Shown here: piece by piece, positions 25,614 through 34,590 of the stretch
How the letters are laid out: each line of letters starts with the position of its first letter
How positions within the stretch are numbered: the first letter of the stretch is position 1
From: G942493275 sp942493275
Lineage (GTDB): Bacteria > Actinomycetota > Coriobacteriia > Anaerosomatales > PHET01
Assembly (NCBI GenBank): GCA_942493275.1
Contig: OW818687.1
Coordinates: 2,451,884-2,515,883 of the forward strand
Length of the DNA stretch: 64,000 nucleotides
Reading direction: 5' to 3'
The notes under the pieces: model-generated
Database searches by the model: none
What the model saw: the letters and a program-made list of their open reading frames with translations, nothing else
What the model was told of the DNA's origin: nothing
Position numbers and translations under genes: made by a program

Positions 25614-27419
25614 CTACTCGTCGACCTTCAGGATCGCCATGAACGCCTCCTGCGGCACCTCGACGGAGCCGACGTTCTTCATGCGCTTCTTGCCCTTCTT
25701 CTGCTTCTCGAGGAGCTTGCGCTTTCGGCTGATGTCACCGCCGTAGCACTTGGCGAGGACGTCCTTGCGCTTGGCGCGCACGGTTTCACGGGCGAGAACG
25801 CGCCCGCCGATGGCAGCCTGGATCGGCACCTCGAACATCTGACGCGGGATGATCTCGCGGAGCTTCTCGGTGAGGATCTTGCCGCGTCCGTACGCCTTGT
25901 CCTTGTGAACGATGAACGACAGCGCGTCGACCGGCTTGCCCGCGAGCAGGATGTCGAGTTTGACCAGCTGACTCGCCCGGTAGCCGATGAACTCGTAGTC
26001 GAGGCTCGCGTAGCCCTTGGTGCGGCTCTTGAGCTGGTCGAAGAAGTCCATGATGAGCTCGGACAGCGGGATCTCGTAGTGCATCTCGACGGTCGTGGCC
26101 GAGAGGTACTGCATGTCCGTGAACGTCGCGCGGCGCCCCTGCGAGAGCTCCATGACCGCGCCGACGTAGTCGGGCGGGACGAGCACGGTGGCCTTCAGGT
26201 ACGGCTCCTCGATGCGCTCGAGCTTGGCCGGCTCCGGCATGTCCTGGGGAGAGTGCAGGTGCAGCACCGATCCGTCGGTCAGATACGCGTGATACTCGAC
26301 GCTCGGTGCCGTCGCCAGCAGGTCGAGATCGAACTCGCGCTCCAGGCGCTCCTTGACGACCTCCATATGCAGCAGTCCGAGAAAGCCGACTCGAAAGCCG
26401 AAGCCGAGCGCATGGCTGGACTCTGGCTCGTAGATGAGTGCGGGATCGTTGAGCGTGAGTTTGTCGAGTGCGTCGCGCAAGTCCGGGTACTGGTCGCCGT
26501 CGATCGGAAAGAGGCCGGTGTAGACCATCGGCTTGACTTCCCGGTATCCCGGAAGCGGCTCGGTTGCGCCGTTCTTCGCAATCGTGACGGTATCGCCGAC
26601 CTTGACCAGTGACGGGTCCTTGAGTCCGGTGATGATGTAGCCGACCTCACCGACGGTGAGCTCGTCGACAGGCATGTTGGCCGGCCGACGCACGCCGACC
26701 TCTTCCAAGTCGGTCACGGTCTGCGTGGCCATCATGCGGACCTTCATGCCTTTGCGCACCGAGCCGTCGATGATGCGGACGAGTGCCACGACGCCGCGGT
26801 ACTCGTCGAAGTAGCTGTCGAAGATCAGCGCCTTGAGCGGCGCATCCGGATCACCCTGGGGAGCAGGGATACGCCGTACGACCGCCTCGAGGGCATCGAT
26901 GACGCCGATGCCGCTCTTGCCGCTGGTCAGGACCGCGTCATCGGCCGGGATCGCGAGGCCCTCCTCGATCTCGTGACGTACGCGCTCCGGCTCGGCAGCC
27001 GGTAGGTCGACCTTGTTGATGAGCGGGATGATCTCGAGACCCGCATTCATGGCCATGAGGGCGTTCGCGACCGTCTGCGCCTCGACACCCTGAGCGGCGT
27101 CAACGACGAGCAGCACACCCTCGCAGGCCTCGAGCGAACGCGAGACTTCGTAGGTGAAGTCGACGTGACCCGGGGTGTCGATGATGTTGAGCTGGTAGGT
27201 GGAACCATCCGACGAGTCGAACATCACGCGGACCGCCTGGGCCTTGATCGTGATGCCGCGCTCTCGCTCGATGTCCATGGAGTCGAGCAGCTGCTCCTTC
27301 ATGTCGCGCTCGAGGACGGTGTGAGTCAACTCGAGTATTCGATCAGCGAGCGTCGACTTGCCGTGATCGATGTGCGCGATGATGGAGAAGTTGCGAATAT
27401 GCGTGGGGTCTGTGGTCAT
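25614..27419 (-). CDS. lepA: Elongation factor 4 (LepA)
   Basis: Ribosome-associated translational GTPase implicated in back-translocation and 30S biogenesis. The 601-residue length is exact for LepA. It has the G domain (AHIDHGKST near residue 15, DTPGHVDF, NKVD), EF-G-like domains II, III and V, and the LepA-specific C-terminal domain (YGGDISRKRKLLEKQKKGKK). No Shine-Dalgarno precedes the ATG, and an extended -10 box ends only eight bases before it, so the mRNA may be leaderless. Confidence 0.98.
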   Translation of the reverse strand: MTTDPTHIRNFSIIAHIDHGKSTLADRILELTHTVLERDMKEQLLDSMDIERERGITIKAQAVRVMFDSSDGSTYQLNIIDTPGHVDFTYEVSRSLEACEGVLLVVDAAQGVEAQTVANALMAMNAGLEIIPLINKVDLPAAEPERVRHEIEEGLAIPADDAVLTSGKSGIGVIDALEAVVRRIPAPQGDPDAPLKALIFDSYFDEYRGVVALVRIIDGSVRKGMKVRMMATQTVTDLEEVGVRRPANMPVDELTVGEVGYIITGLKDPSLVKVGDTVTIAKNGATEPLPGYREVKPMVYTGLFPIDGDQYPDLRDALDKLTLNDPALIYEPESSHALGFGFRVGFLGLLHMEVVKERLEREFDLDLLATAPSVEYHAYLTDGSVLHLHSPQDMPEPAKLERIEEPYLKATVLVPPDYVGAVMELSQGRRATFTDMQYLSATTVEMHYEIPLSELIMDFFDQLKSRTKGYASLDYEFIGYRASQLVKLDILLAGKPVDALSFIVHKDKAYGRGKILTEKLREIIPRQMFEVPIQAAIGGRVLARETVRAKRKDVLAKCYGGDISRKRKLLEKQKKGKKRMKNVGSVEVPQEAFMAILKVDE

Positions 27420-27427
27420 AGCGGTTC

Positions 27428-27436
27428 AGTCTAACA
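27428..27436 (-). promoter_or_regulatory. Extended -10 promoter of lepA
   Basis: On the minus strand TGT-TAGACT forms an extended -10 (TGnTAnnnT) with the hexamer ending eight bases before the lepA ATG. No good -35 was seen at 16-18 bases. The predicted start falls at or within two bases of the ATG. Confidence 0.5.
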
Positions 27437-27499
27437 GGGCTCGCGCTCGTGAGGGAATATACGTCGCAGCTCCGTTGATTCGCGTCACCCGGAGCCGTG

Positions 27500-27508
27500 T
27501 GCTAGACT
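27500..27508 (+). promoter_or_regulatory. Extended -10 promoter of rpsT
   Basis: TGC-TAGACT upstream of rpsT fits an extended -10. A TTGATT at 27475-27480 resembles a -35 but is 22 bases away, so the extended -10 would have to carry the promoter. The leader would be about 58 bases. Confidence 0.45.
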
Positions 27509-27572
27509 ATCGCGGTTCGTCGACACCCCCACTGCGACGGGCACCATCGTTGATCACAGGAGGACAAAGCAC

Positions 27573-27836
27573 GTGGCGAACATCAAGAGCCAGAAGAAGC
27601 GCGTTATCACAAACGAGAAGGCGCACCAGCGCAACAAGGCTGTGCGCAGCGCACTCAAGACCGCTATCAAGAAGGTCCACGTGGCCATCGAGGCCGGCGA
27701 CGCTGACGCCGCCAAGTCCGCCGCGCTGGAAGCTTCGACGATGCTCGACAAGGCCGCCAGCAAGGGCGTCATTCACGCCAGCCAGGCTGCCAACCGCAAG
27801 TCGGGCATCATGAAGGCTGCGAACAACGTCGGCTAG
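27573..27836 (+). CDS. rpsT: Small ribosomal subunit protein bS20
   Basis: Binds 16S rRNA during 30S assembly. The 87-residue basic protein begins with GTG (ANIKSQKKRVITNEKAHQRN) behind a perfect AGGAGG at 27558-27563. It has the lysine/alanine-rich helical pattern and the ending ANRKSGIMKAAN of S20. It is one of only three plus-strand genes. Its TAG stop shares the tetramer CTAG with the stop codon of holA on the other strand. Confidence 0.98.
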   Translation: MANIKSQKKRVITNEKAHQRNKAVRSALKTAIKKVHVAIEAGDADAAKSAALEASTMLDKAASKGVIHASQAANRKSGIMKAANNVG

Positions 27837-28804
27837 ACGCCGCAGATCTTCACGATCCAACGTTCGAAGGCGAGCCGGGCATCCCGGCTCGTTTTCATTT
27901 CCTGTTCCGCCTGCGCCGCGGCCTTCAGTACAGACACCAACTCGTCCGGCGTAAACGCCTTGGCCTGACGCGGAAGCTGCTTGACCTGCCAGTCGGGCCG
28001 GCCGAGCGCCCGCGCTACCTGAGCCACGCTCCCCTGTCCGCGATCAACGAGCGAGCGGGCGGCCATCAACTCCCGTACCTTGCGCAGCACCATGGCGTGA
28101 AGTCCGAAGATGGACTCGCCATCACCCACCAGGTCGGCCGTGAGCCTCAGGCTTCGGCGACAGTCGCGGTCCGCGACGGCCTCAAGAAGTTCGAAGACAC
28201 TCGTGGGCGCAGTGGTCGACGCAAGTTGCTCAATGTCATCGCGCGCGATCTCCTCGCGACTGCCGACGAAGGCGACGGCCTTCTCCACCTCGACCGACAG
28301 GCGACGCAGGTCGTAACCGACCGCCGAGACCAGCAGCCCCGCGGCATCAAGCCCGATCCGCTTGCCGCGAGCCTCGAACAGGCGCCTGACTTCGGCCGGG
28401 TAGTCGGCCTTCTTCGGCGCGGCGTACTCCGCAGCGCCGCCGATCTTGTCGACTGCTTTGAACAGTCGCGTGTTCTTGGCGAGCTTGGTCGCCACGAGCA
28501 CGAGTACAGTGGTCGGCGAGGGGTTGGCCGCATACTCGGCGAGCGCCTCCTGGCCGTCCTTGTTGAGCTTGTCCACGTCTCGGACGATCACCAAGCGACG
28601 CTCCGAGGCGAAGGGGAATGTGTTCGCAGCCGCGACAACATCGTCGGCGTTCGCAGACTCGCCGTCGAATGTGTCCATGTTGAAGTCGAGATCCGCCACC
28701 TCGCCCACCATCGCTTTGAGACGCGACAGCGCCTGCTGCAAGCGCAGGCCTTCGGTCCCATAGATGAGATAGACGGGCTTGAGGTCTGTAACGCTCCTGC
28801 TCAC
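27833..28804 (-). CDS. holA: DNA polymerase III delta subunit
   Basis: Clamp-loader subunit that opens the beta sliding clamp. The 323-residue product starts with GTG at 28804 (GGAG four bases upstream) and reads MSRSVTDLKPVYLIYGTEGL. It has the AAA+-like N-terminal domain (RRLVIVRDVDKL, TVLVLVATKL) and the helical C-terminal domain ending LAFERWIVKICGV. The comEC-holA-rpsT neighbourhood is conserved in Gram-positives. The comEC reading frame stays open across the first 458 bases of this gene. Confidence 0.94.
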   Translation of the reverse strand: MSRSVTDLKPVYLIYGTEGLRLQQALSRLKAMVGEVADLDFNMDTFDGESANADDVVAAANTFPFASERRLVIVRDVDKLNKDGQEALAEYAANPSPTTVLVLVATKLAKNTRLFKAVDKIGGAAEYAAPKKADYPAEVRRLFEARGKRIGLDAAGLLVSAVGYDLRRLSVEVEKAVAFVGSREEIARDDIEQLASTTAPTSVFELLEAVADRDCRRSLRLTADLVGDGESIFGLHAMVLRKVRELMAARSLVDRGQGSVAQVARALGRPDWQVKQLPRQAKAFTPDELVSVLKAAAQAEQEMKTSRDARLAFERWIVKICGV

Positions 28805-31154
28805 GGTTCTCCGTCGCGTAGGGGTCGGCAACCAGTCTCCCACAGCCGGACCCAGCCGTGCCACGAACTCCTGTCTCGATCCGGTAACCTTCCGAACCGA
28901 AAACGACCGAGACATCCCCGCTGTGATCCGTCCGATACACCCGGACCCCCGCCGCAGCGAGCACGTCGAGCGCCTCGGCCGTGGGGTGCCCGAATCGGTT
29001 TCGGGCGCCCACGCTGATGATCGCGACCTCCGGGCGCAACACCGCGAGCGCCTCGGCCGTGACCGCGCCGGCACTCCCGTGGTGGCCGACTTTGATCACG
29101 TCGATGTCACCGACGGCGCCCTCAGCGACCAGTCGATCGAGCACGTCGCCCTCGGCATCGCCCGTGGTGAGCATCGTGGCGTTCCCTGCGCGCAGGAGCA
29201 TCACCAGGCTCGAGTCGTTCTCGGAAGCGTCATCGACGGGGCCTGTCGGCGATAGCACTTCCACTGAGCAGCCGCCCACCGCGAACTCGGTTCCAGCTGG
29301 AGCCTCAATGTACTCCGCATCCAAACCGCGGGCAGCCTCTGCGACTTCGCCTGAGGCGACTGCCGAGCCCTGTGTTGCGACCACCTGCTCGACTGCCACT
29401 ACTCCGGCAAGTCCCCCGACTGCGGAGAAGTGGTCCGCATGCGGGTGGGTGATAAAGAGCGAGTCCAGCCGTCGGACGCCCTGCCGAGACAACGCTGCCC
29501 TGAGCGCTGACTCGCTGGGACCCACGTCCACGAGTGCGGCCGAGTCGCCCCTGTGGATGAGGATGGCGTCACCCTGCCCCACGTCGAGCACAGTCACCGT
29601 CGCCTGCGACGGCCCCCTCGGACCGACGACCGTCATCAGCGAGACGACCATCAGAGCCAGGGCGAGCACCTTCGCGACCCATCGCCGGGGTTGCGGCCAC
29701 CACACCCACAGCCCCACAGCCGCACCCATGCACACAAGCCCCGCCCACCGCGCGGACCACCCCAGCATGACCGCCGCGCCCGGCACCGCCGCGAACTTCG
29801 CAGCTAGCCATACGGTCAACCCGCCCATCGCAGACGCTACCTGAAGCAGCAGCGAGCCGACGGGCCGCCACACCTCTCCAGAGAGCACCCCGAGCAGTCC
29901 CACCACGAGGATCGCACTCACCAACGGCCCCGCGAACAGATTCGCGACGGGCGCGATGACCGATACCATCCCGAACACGGGGACAGTGATGGGCAGCGTG
30001 AACGACTGTGCAGCCAGCGTGAGGGCAAGCGGCGAGGCGAGCGCACCCGCCCTGCTCGGAAGCGCTGCCGCGGTCCAACCCTCGGCGAAGCGACCGAACA
30101 CCACCAGTCCCGCGACCGCGCATACCGAGAGCTGGAAGCCCAGATCGAAGCCGATCGCCGGCGACCACACGAGGGACGCCGCCACCGCCGCCGCGAGTCC
30201 CGCAGTCGAGTCGCTGCGCCTCCCGCCGCCGAGCGAGAACGTCGTCACCGCGGTCATCAGAAACGCCCGGATCGCTGAGGGCGCCGCACCTGTACCCACC
30301 ACATACAGCGCGCAGAGTCCCAATACGAACGCACGGTTAGCCCGAATGGGCACTCCGACGAGGGTCAGCACCGACGCGAGGCCCACGGCGACCACCACGA
30401 GGTGCGATCCGCTCACAGCGACCAAGTGGCTGAGCCCCGTGGTACGGAAGTCCGCCTCCTCAGGCGTATCGCGCATGAGGCTCTGATCGCCTAGCACCAC
30501 ACCGGTTACGAGGGGGACTCCAGCACCGCCAGCCTCGGCGATTCGCTCACGCCACCTGGCACGGAGCGCGAAGATCGCGTATGAAAGCCGGCCGGCCACA
30601 TGGCTCTCGCGAACCGAGCGCACAGACACCGACGCGACCACTCCGTCGCGCCACGCACGTCTCCCCGGCTCATCGAAGTTCGCGACCTTCGCGCCGCCGG
30701 CAAACGCGACGCGCTCCCCCACTCGCGCAGGAGCCGCCTCAGCGTCCCACAGAAGCCGCACCCTGCCGCCCTCGCCATGCCCCTCGACGATCACCGCGGC
30801 TTGCGTGGATCCAAACCGGCTCGCCTGGGGCTCCTCAACTGCGTCGACGGTCCAGGTGGTTCGCCCGGTCACGTCGATCCCGGCAGTGTGCAACCGATAC
30901 CAGTAGAACCCCCCGATGAGGACCCCGCACGCCAGCGCCGCCGTCATTACTCGCAAGAGCTGCGCCCGCCGGCCCATCAGAACGACGGCGACGCACGCAA
31001 GTGCAGCGGACCCCACGCCAATCCACGACATGCGCCCGCCAGCGTGCCAGTCCCATAGCACGCTCTCGGAAACGATTACCCCCACCCATATCGAGCACGC
31101 GACCCACGCAAGCACCGGGATCGACGGTCGCAGGATCGCTCGGTCAACGGACAC
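28347..31154 (-). CDS. comEC: ComEC/Rec2 DNA-uptake channel protein
   Basis: Inner-membrane channel for single-stranded DNA entry in natural transformation. It starts with GTG at 31154 (AAGGG upstream), overlapping comEA by 11 bases. Four or so N-terminal hydrophobic segments and an OB-like region are followed by the competence membrane domain (GLSHLVAVSGSHLVVVAVG, TGAAPSAIRAFLM). A metallo-beta-lactamase domain follows with LDVGQGDAILIHRGD and HPHADHFSAVGG near residue 570. Homology ends near GDVSVVFGSEGYRIE, about residue 760. The frame then stays open for roughly 150 arginine-rich residues inside holA, so the true 3' end is probably near 28800 and a frameshift is possible. Confidence 0.9.
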   Translation of the reverse strand: MSVDRAILRPSIPVLAWVACSIWVGVIVSESVLWDWHAGGRMSWIGVGSAALACVAVVLMGRRAQLLRVMTAALACGVLIGGFYWYRLHTAGIDVTGRTTWTVDAVEEPQASRFGSTQAAVIVEGHGEGGRVRLLWDAEAAPARVGERVAFAGGAKVANFDEPGRRAWRDGVVASVSVRSVRESHVAGRLSYAIFALRARWRERIAEAGGAGVPLVTGVVLGDQSLMRDTPEEADFRTTGLSHLVAVSGSHLVVVAVGLASVLTLVGVPIRANRAFVLGLCALYVVGTGAAPSAIRAFLMTAVTTFSLGGGRRSDSTAGLAAAVAASLVWSPAIGFDLGFQLSVCAVAGLVVFGRFAEGWTAAALPSRAGALASPLALTLAAQSFTLPITVPVFGMVSVIAPVANLFAGPLVSAILVVGLLGVLSGEVWRPVGSLLLQVASAMGGLTVWLAAKFAAVPGAAVMLGWSARWAGLVCMGAAVGLWVWWPQPRRWVAKVLALALMVVSLMTVVGPRGPSQATVTVLDVGQGDAILIHRGDSAALVDVGPSESALRAALSRQGVRRLDSLFITHPHADHFSAVGGLAGVVAVEQVVATQGSAVASGEVAEAARGLDAEYIEAPAGTEFAVGGCSVEVLSPTGPVDDASENDSSLVMLLRAGNATMLTTGDAEGDVLDRLVAEGAVGDIDVIKVGHHGSAGAVTAEALAVLRPEVAIISVGARNRFGHPTAEALDVLAAAGVRVYRTDHSGDVSVVFGSEGYRIETGVRGTAGSGCGRLVADPYATENREQERYRPQARLSHLWDRRPALAAGAVASQSDGGRGGGSRLQHGHIRRRVCERRRCCRGCEHIPLRLGASLGDRPRRGQAQQGRPGGARRVCGQPLADHCTRARGDQARQEHATVQSSRQDRRRCGVRRAEEGRLPGRSQAPVRGSRQADRA

Positions 31155-31836
31155 CGGCGAGCCCTTGCAGCTGCTCGAGCTTCTTTGGTCCGATGCCGGA
31201 GACGCGAGTGAGGTCCTCAAGGCTCGCGAAGGGGCCGTTGGCTTCACGCTCGGCGATGATCTTCTGTGCTGTGGAGGGCCCAATGCCGGGCAGCGTGTCA
31301 AGCGCGGCCGCGTCTGCCGTGTTCAGGTCGACGAAGCCAGTCCCGCCCGCCACTGCGGCCCCTCCAGCGACTGCGCCGCCTCCGGTTGGCGCAACGGTGC
31401 CGGCTGCGACCTCGTCCTCACTGGGGATCGCGACCTGCTCACCGTCCGAGACGGTTCGCGCGAGGTTAACGCCGGCGAGCACGGCGTCCGGAAGCGCTCC
31501 GCCAGCTGCATCGACCGCGTCGATGACCCTCGCGGCGCGTTCGAGCTGATACACGCCCGGTCTGCGGACGGCACCCACCACGTGCACCAGTAGCAGCGCT
31601 GCCGTCTCGCTCGTGTCACTGGACTGCGGCTCCGCCTGCTCGACCGCAGAACCGCCCGGCGGCGGCGACCACTGCTCCACCGCTGGCTCACTGAGCGACG
31701 GCCACCACCGCCACGCGGCCCACAGCACCGCCGCGATGCACACCGCCACGATGGCGAGCACCACGCCGGGGGGTGCCTCCGCGATTCCGGCCCGCCGTCC
31801 CAACGCCTCGAGTCGCGGTCGCAACCACTCCCACAT
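31144..31836 (-). CDS. comEA: Competence DNA receptor ComEA
   Basis: Membrane-anchored DNA-binding protein that pulls double-stranded DNA to the surface and hands it to ComEC. The 230-residue product has one N-terminal transmembrane segment (PPGVVLAIVAVCIAAVLWAA, about 22-42), a low-complexity linker and an SLBB domain (VHVVGAVRRPGVYQL). A Gly/Ala linker leads to paired helix-hairpin-helix motifs (LNTADAAALDTLPGIGPSTA, VSGIGPKKLEQL). The ATG at 31836 has GGAGGGGG eight bases upstream, but that site lies inside a strong hairpin. Confidence 0.96.
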   Translation of the reverse strand: MWEWLRPRLEALGRRAGIAEAPPGVVLAIVAVCIAAVLWAAWRWWPSLSEPAVEQWSPPPGGSAVEQAEPQSSDTSETAALLLVHVVGAVRRPGVYQLERAARVIDAVDAAGGALPDAVLAGVNLARTVSDGEQVAIPSEDEVAAGTVAPTGGGAVAGGAAVAGGTGFVDLNTADAAALDTLPGIGPSTAQKIIAEREANGPFASLEDLTRVSGIGPKKLEQLQGLAGVR

Positions 31837-31839
31837 GCA

Positions 31840-31875
31840 CGACGCCCCCTCCGGTCAAAGACGGAGGGGGCGTCG
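31840..31875 (-). promoter_or_regulatory. Hairpin enclosing the comEA ribosome binding site
   Basis: A perfect 14-bp stem (CGACGCCCCCTCCG / CGGAGGGGGCGTCG) with an 8-base loop. On the minus strand its 3' arm contains the comEA Shine-Dalgarno GGAGGGGG and ends three bases before the ATG. No U-tract follows on that strand, so it is not a canonical terminator for leuS. A TCTTT follows only on the plus strand, where no gene is upstream. It may control comEA translation or dampen leuS readthrough. Confidence 0.7.
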
Positions 31876-31958
31876 GTCTTTATCGGCCGCGGACCGCCTT
31901 CACTCGGCCCGCAGACGCATCATTCACTGTCGGCCTTACCAACTCAGGTACCGAGACC

Positions 31959-34496
31959 TTACCCGGCGACGACAACACTGACGAGCTTGCCCGGGACGAC
32001 AACGACCTTCTTGACTTCCTTGCCCTCGACATAGGCGGCCACCACCTGGAGCGCGGCGGCGATGACATCTTCGTCAGGCGCATCGGCGGCTACGATCACC
32101 TTCCCGCGCACCTTGCCGTTAACCTGAACGGCAAGTTCGTCCTCATCGGCAACCGCAGCTTGCGCGTCGAACTCGGGCCAGCTCACGGCGTGCACCGACG
32201 TCGGCGCCCCAAGCACCTCGCGCCACAGCTCCTCGGCCATGTGCGGCACGAAGGGGGCGAGCATGAGGGTGAGCCTCTCGGCGACATCCTTCTGCAGCGG
32301 CAGGTCACGCGAGCCTTCAGGAAGAGCGTTGCGGTAGTCGTATGCCGCGTTGGTGAGCTCCATCATCGCGGCGATGGCGGTGTTGAACTGGAAGCGTTCG
32401 ATGTCTTCGGTCACCTTGCCGATGACGCGATGCATCTCTCGGTGAAGCGTCTTGGCGGCCGCATCGCCGCTCGCCGCAACACCGCAGCCGGAGCGGGATT
32501 CCTCGACCGCGTTGCACACGAAGCGCCAGACCCTCGCGAGCCAGCGGTACATGCCTTCAACGCCTTCGTAGCTCCACTCAAGATCCTTGTCAGGCGGAGC
32601 CATGAACAGGATGTAGGCGCGCAGCGTGTCAGCGCCGTACTTTCCGATCATCTCCTCGGGAGCGACGACGTTGCCTTTCGACTTCGACATCGTCTCGCCG
32701 TCCTTCTTCACCATGCCCTGGGTGAGCAGGTTGGTGAACGGCTCGGCGAAAGTCACGAGGCCCATGTCACGGAATACCTTGGTGAAGAAGCGCGAATACA
32801 GCAGGTGCAGGATCGCGTGCTCGATGCCGCCGATGTACTGGTCGACCGGCATCCAGTAGTCGGCTTTGTCCTTCTCCCAGATCGCTTCGGCGTTGCGCGC
32901 GTCGCAGTAGCGCAGGTAGTACCAGCTCGAGCACGTGAACGTGTCCATCGTGTCGGTCTCGCGGCGAGCCGCTCCCCCGCACTTCGGGCACGTCGTCTCG
33001 AAGAACTCGGGATGGTCGGCGAGCGTTTCGCCCTTCGTGACGTCGACATCGCGCGGGAGCACGACAGGGAGGTCCGCCTCGGGAACGGGGACGAGACCGC
33101 ACGTGTCGCAGTGGATCGCCGGAATCGGGTTGCCCCAGTAGCGCTGGCGACTGATGAGCCAGTCGCGCAGGCGGAAGTTGATCGAGAAGCGACCCGTGCC
33201 ACGCTCGAGCAGCCACTCGGTGACCGCCCGCATGCCCTCGCTTCCCTTGCCGCCTCGCATGCCGGTGAACTCGCCGGACTGCACCATGACGCCGTCGTCA
33301 TTGAACGCGACATCCCACGGCACCTCAAAGCGCACGCGCTCAGAGACGCCGGACAGTTCGCCGAGCAGCGGGTCCTCGTCGCTGACGACGACCGGCGGAA
33401 TCGGCAGCCCATACTTGCGCGCGAACTCGAAGTCACGCTGGTCGCCCGAGGGGACCGCCATGACCGCGCCGGTGCCGTAGTCCATGAGCACGTAGTCGCT
33501 CACCCACACCGGCACCTTCTCGCCGTTGACGGGGTTCACGACGTAACGGCCGGTGAACGCGCCGTTCTTCTCACGCTCGCCGAGCTGGCGCTCCACGGCT
33601 GTCTCGCGCGACGCCTTGTCCACGACGTCCATGACCGCATCTTCGTACTCGGTGCCAGCCACAAACTCCTTGACGCGCGGGTGCTCCGGAGCCAGAAGGA
33701 AGAACGAGCATCCGAACAGCGTGTCCGGTCGCGTGGTGAAGACCGTGATGGACTCGCCACTCGGCTCACCAGACGCATCACACAGCTCGAAGTCGACCTC
33801 GGCGCCCTCGGAGCGGCCGATCCAGTTGGCCTGCATCGTCTTGACGCGCTCGGGCCACCCGGGAAGCGTGTCGAGATCATCGAGGAGCTCCTGAGCGTAC
33901 TCGGTGATCTTGAAGTACCACTGCTCGAGCTCACGCTTCTCGACGACGCTCTTGCAGCGCCAGCACACGCCGTCGCCGAGCACCTGCTCGTTGGCCAGTA
34001 CCGTCGCGCAGCTCGGGCACCAGTTGACCGGCGAGCTCTTGCGCTCCACGAGGCCGCGCTCCCAGAACTTCAGGAAGATCCACTGACCCCAGCCGTAGTA
34101 GTCCGCATCGCACGTCTTGACCATACGATCCCAGTCGTAGCTGAAGCCCATACGCTTGAACGATGCCGCCTGCGTCTCGATGTTGGCGTACGTCCACGTC
34201 GCAGGGTGCGACTGGCTCTTGATCGCGGCGTTCTCGGCGGGCAGGCCAAAGGCGTCCCATCCGATCGGGTGGATGACCGAGAAGCCCTTCATCCGCGACT
34301 GACGCGCGATGACATCGCCGATCGTGTAGTTGCGCACGTGGCCCATGTGGATGTCGCCCGAAGGGTACGGGAACATCTCCAGCACGTACTTCTTGGGCTT
34401 GGCGGGGTCCTCGACGGCGCGGTCGGCACCGGTGGACTCCCACTCGGCCTGCCACTTGGTCTCGATGCTCTGTGGGTCGTACTTGATATCACTCAC
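31959..34496 (-). CDS. leuS: Leucyl-tRNA synthetase
   Basis: Class I synthetase charging tRNA-Leu. The 845-residue product has the HIGH-equivalent HMGH in YPSGDIHMGHVRNYTIGD near residue 50. The inserted CP1 editing domain follows, then a zinc-like region (CPSC, CWRC; CDTCG; CPKCGG) and the KMSKS-equivalent TMSKSKG near residue 600. The anticodon-binding domain and C-terminal tail are intact. The start is GTG at 34496 with GAGGAGG ten bases upstream. The open frame reaches 34667 but that part has no homology. No T-box leader is visible in the 94-base gap upstream. Confidence 0.98.
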   Translation of the reverse strand: MSDIKYDPQSIETKWQAEWESTGADRAVEDPAKPKKYVLEMFPYPSGDIHMGHVRNYTIGDVIARQSRMKGFSVIHPIGWDAFGLPAENAAIKSQSHPATWTYANIETQAASFKRMGFSYDWDRMVKTCDADYYGWGQWIFLKFWERGLVERKSSPVNWCPSCATVLANEQVLGDGVCWRCKSVVEKRELEQWYFKITEYAQELLDDLDTLPGWPERVKTMQANWIGRSEGAEVDFELCDASGEPSGESITVFTTRPDTLFGCSFFLLAPEHPRVKEFVAGTEYEDAVMDVVDKASRETAVERQLGEREKNGAFTGRYVVNPVNGEKVPVWVSDYVLMDYGTGAVMAVPSGDQRDFEFARKYGLPIPPVVVSDEDPLLGELSGVSERVRFEVPWDVAFNDDGVMVQSGEFTGMRGGKGSEGMRAVTEWLLERGTGRFSINFRLRDWLISRQRYWGNPIPAIHCDTCGLVPVPEADLPVVLPRDVDVTKGETLADHPEFFETTCPKCGGAARRETDTMDTFTCSSWYYLRYCDARNAEAIWEKDKADYWMPVDQYIGGIEHAILHLLYSRFFTKVFRDMGLVTFAEPFTNLLTQGMVKKDGETMSKSKGNVVAPEEMIGKYGADTLRAYILFMAPPDKDLEWSYEGVEGMYRWLARVWRFVCNAVEESRSGCGVAASGDAAAKTLHREMHRVIGKVTEDIERFQFNTAIAAMMELTNAAYDYRNALPEGSRDLPLQKDVAERLTLMLAPFVPHMAEELWREVLGAPTSVHAVSWPEFDAQAAVADEDELAVQVNGKVRGKVIVAADAPDEDVIAAALQVVAAYVEGKEVKKVVVVPGKLVSVVVAG

Positions 34497-34546
34497 GGGG
34501 TGAGTGCCTCCTCGGCAGGTCTCCGTGGTCGGATGCGGTACTGGTG

Positions 34547-34552
34547 ATTCTA
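34547..34552 (-). promoter_or_regulatory. Possible -10 box for leuS
   Basis: TAGAAT on the minus strand, 50 bases before the leuS GTG, is a good -10 match in an otherwise gene-free gap. The -35 region at 17 bases is poor, so this is tentative. Confidence 0.3.
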
Positions 34553-34590
34553 TCCGACGGGAAGCGACAGGTGGTAACGGAGCTTGCGAC

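Noticed and set aside
28347..28800. 150-residue C-terminal extension of ComEC as a real new domain
   Set aside because: Sequence is arginine-rich, lacks hydrophobic periodicity and lies in the wrong frame of holA; a lost stop codon is more likely.
31773..34547. 924-codon open frame on the plus strand
   Set aside because: Antisense to leuS; composition is Arg/His/Asp/Val-rich and no family signature is seen.
34497..34590. T-box or leucine leader before leuS
   Set aside because: The gap is only 94 bases and has neither a T-box consensus stretch nor a specifier stem with terminator.
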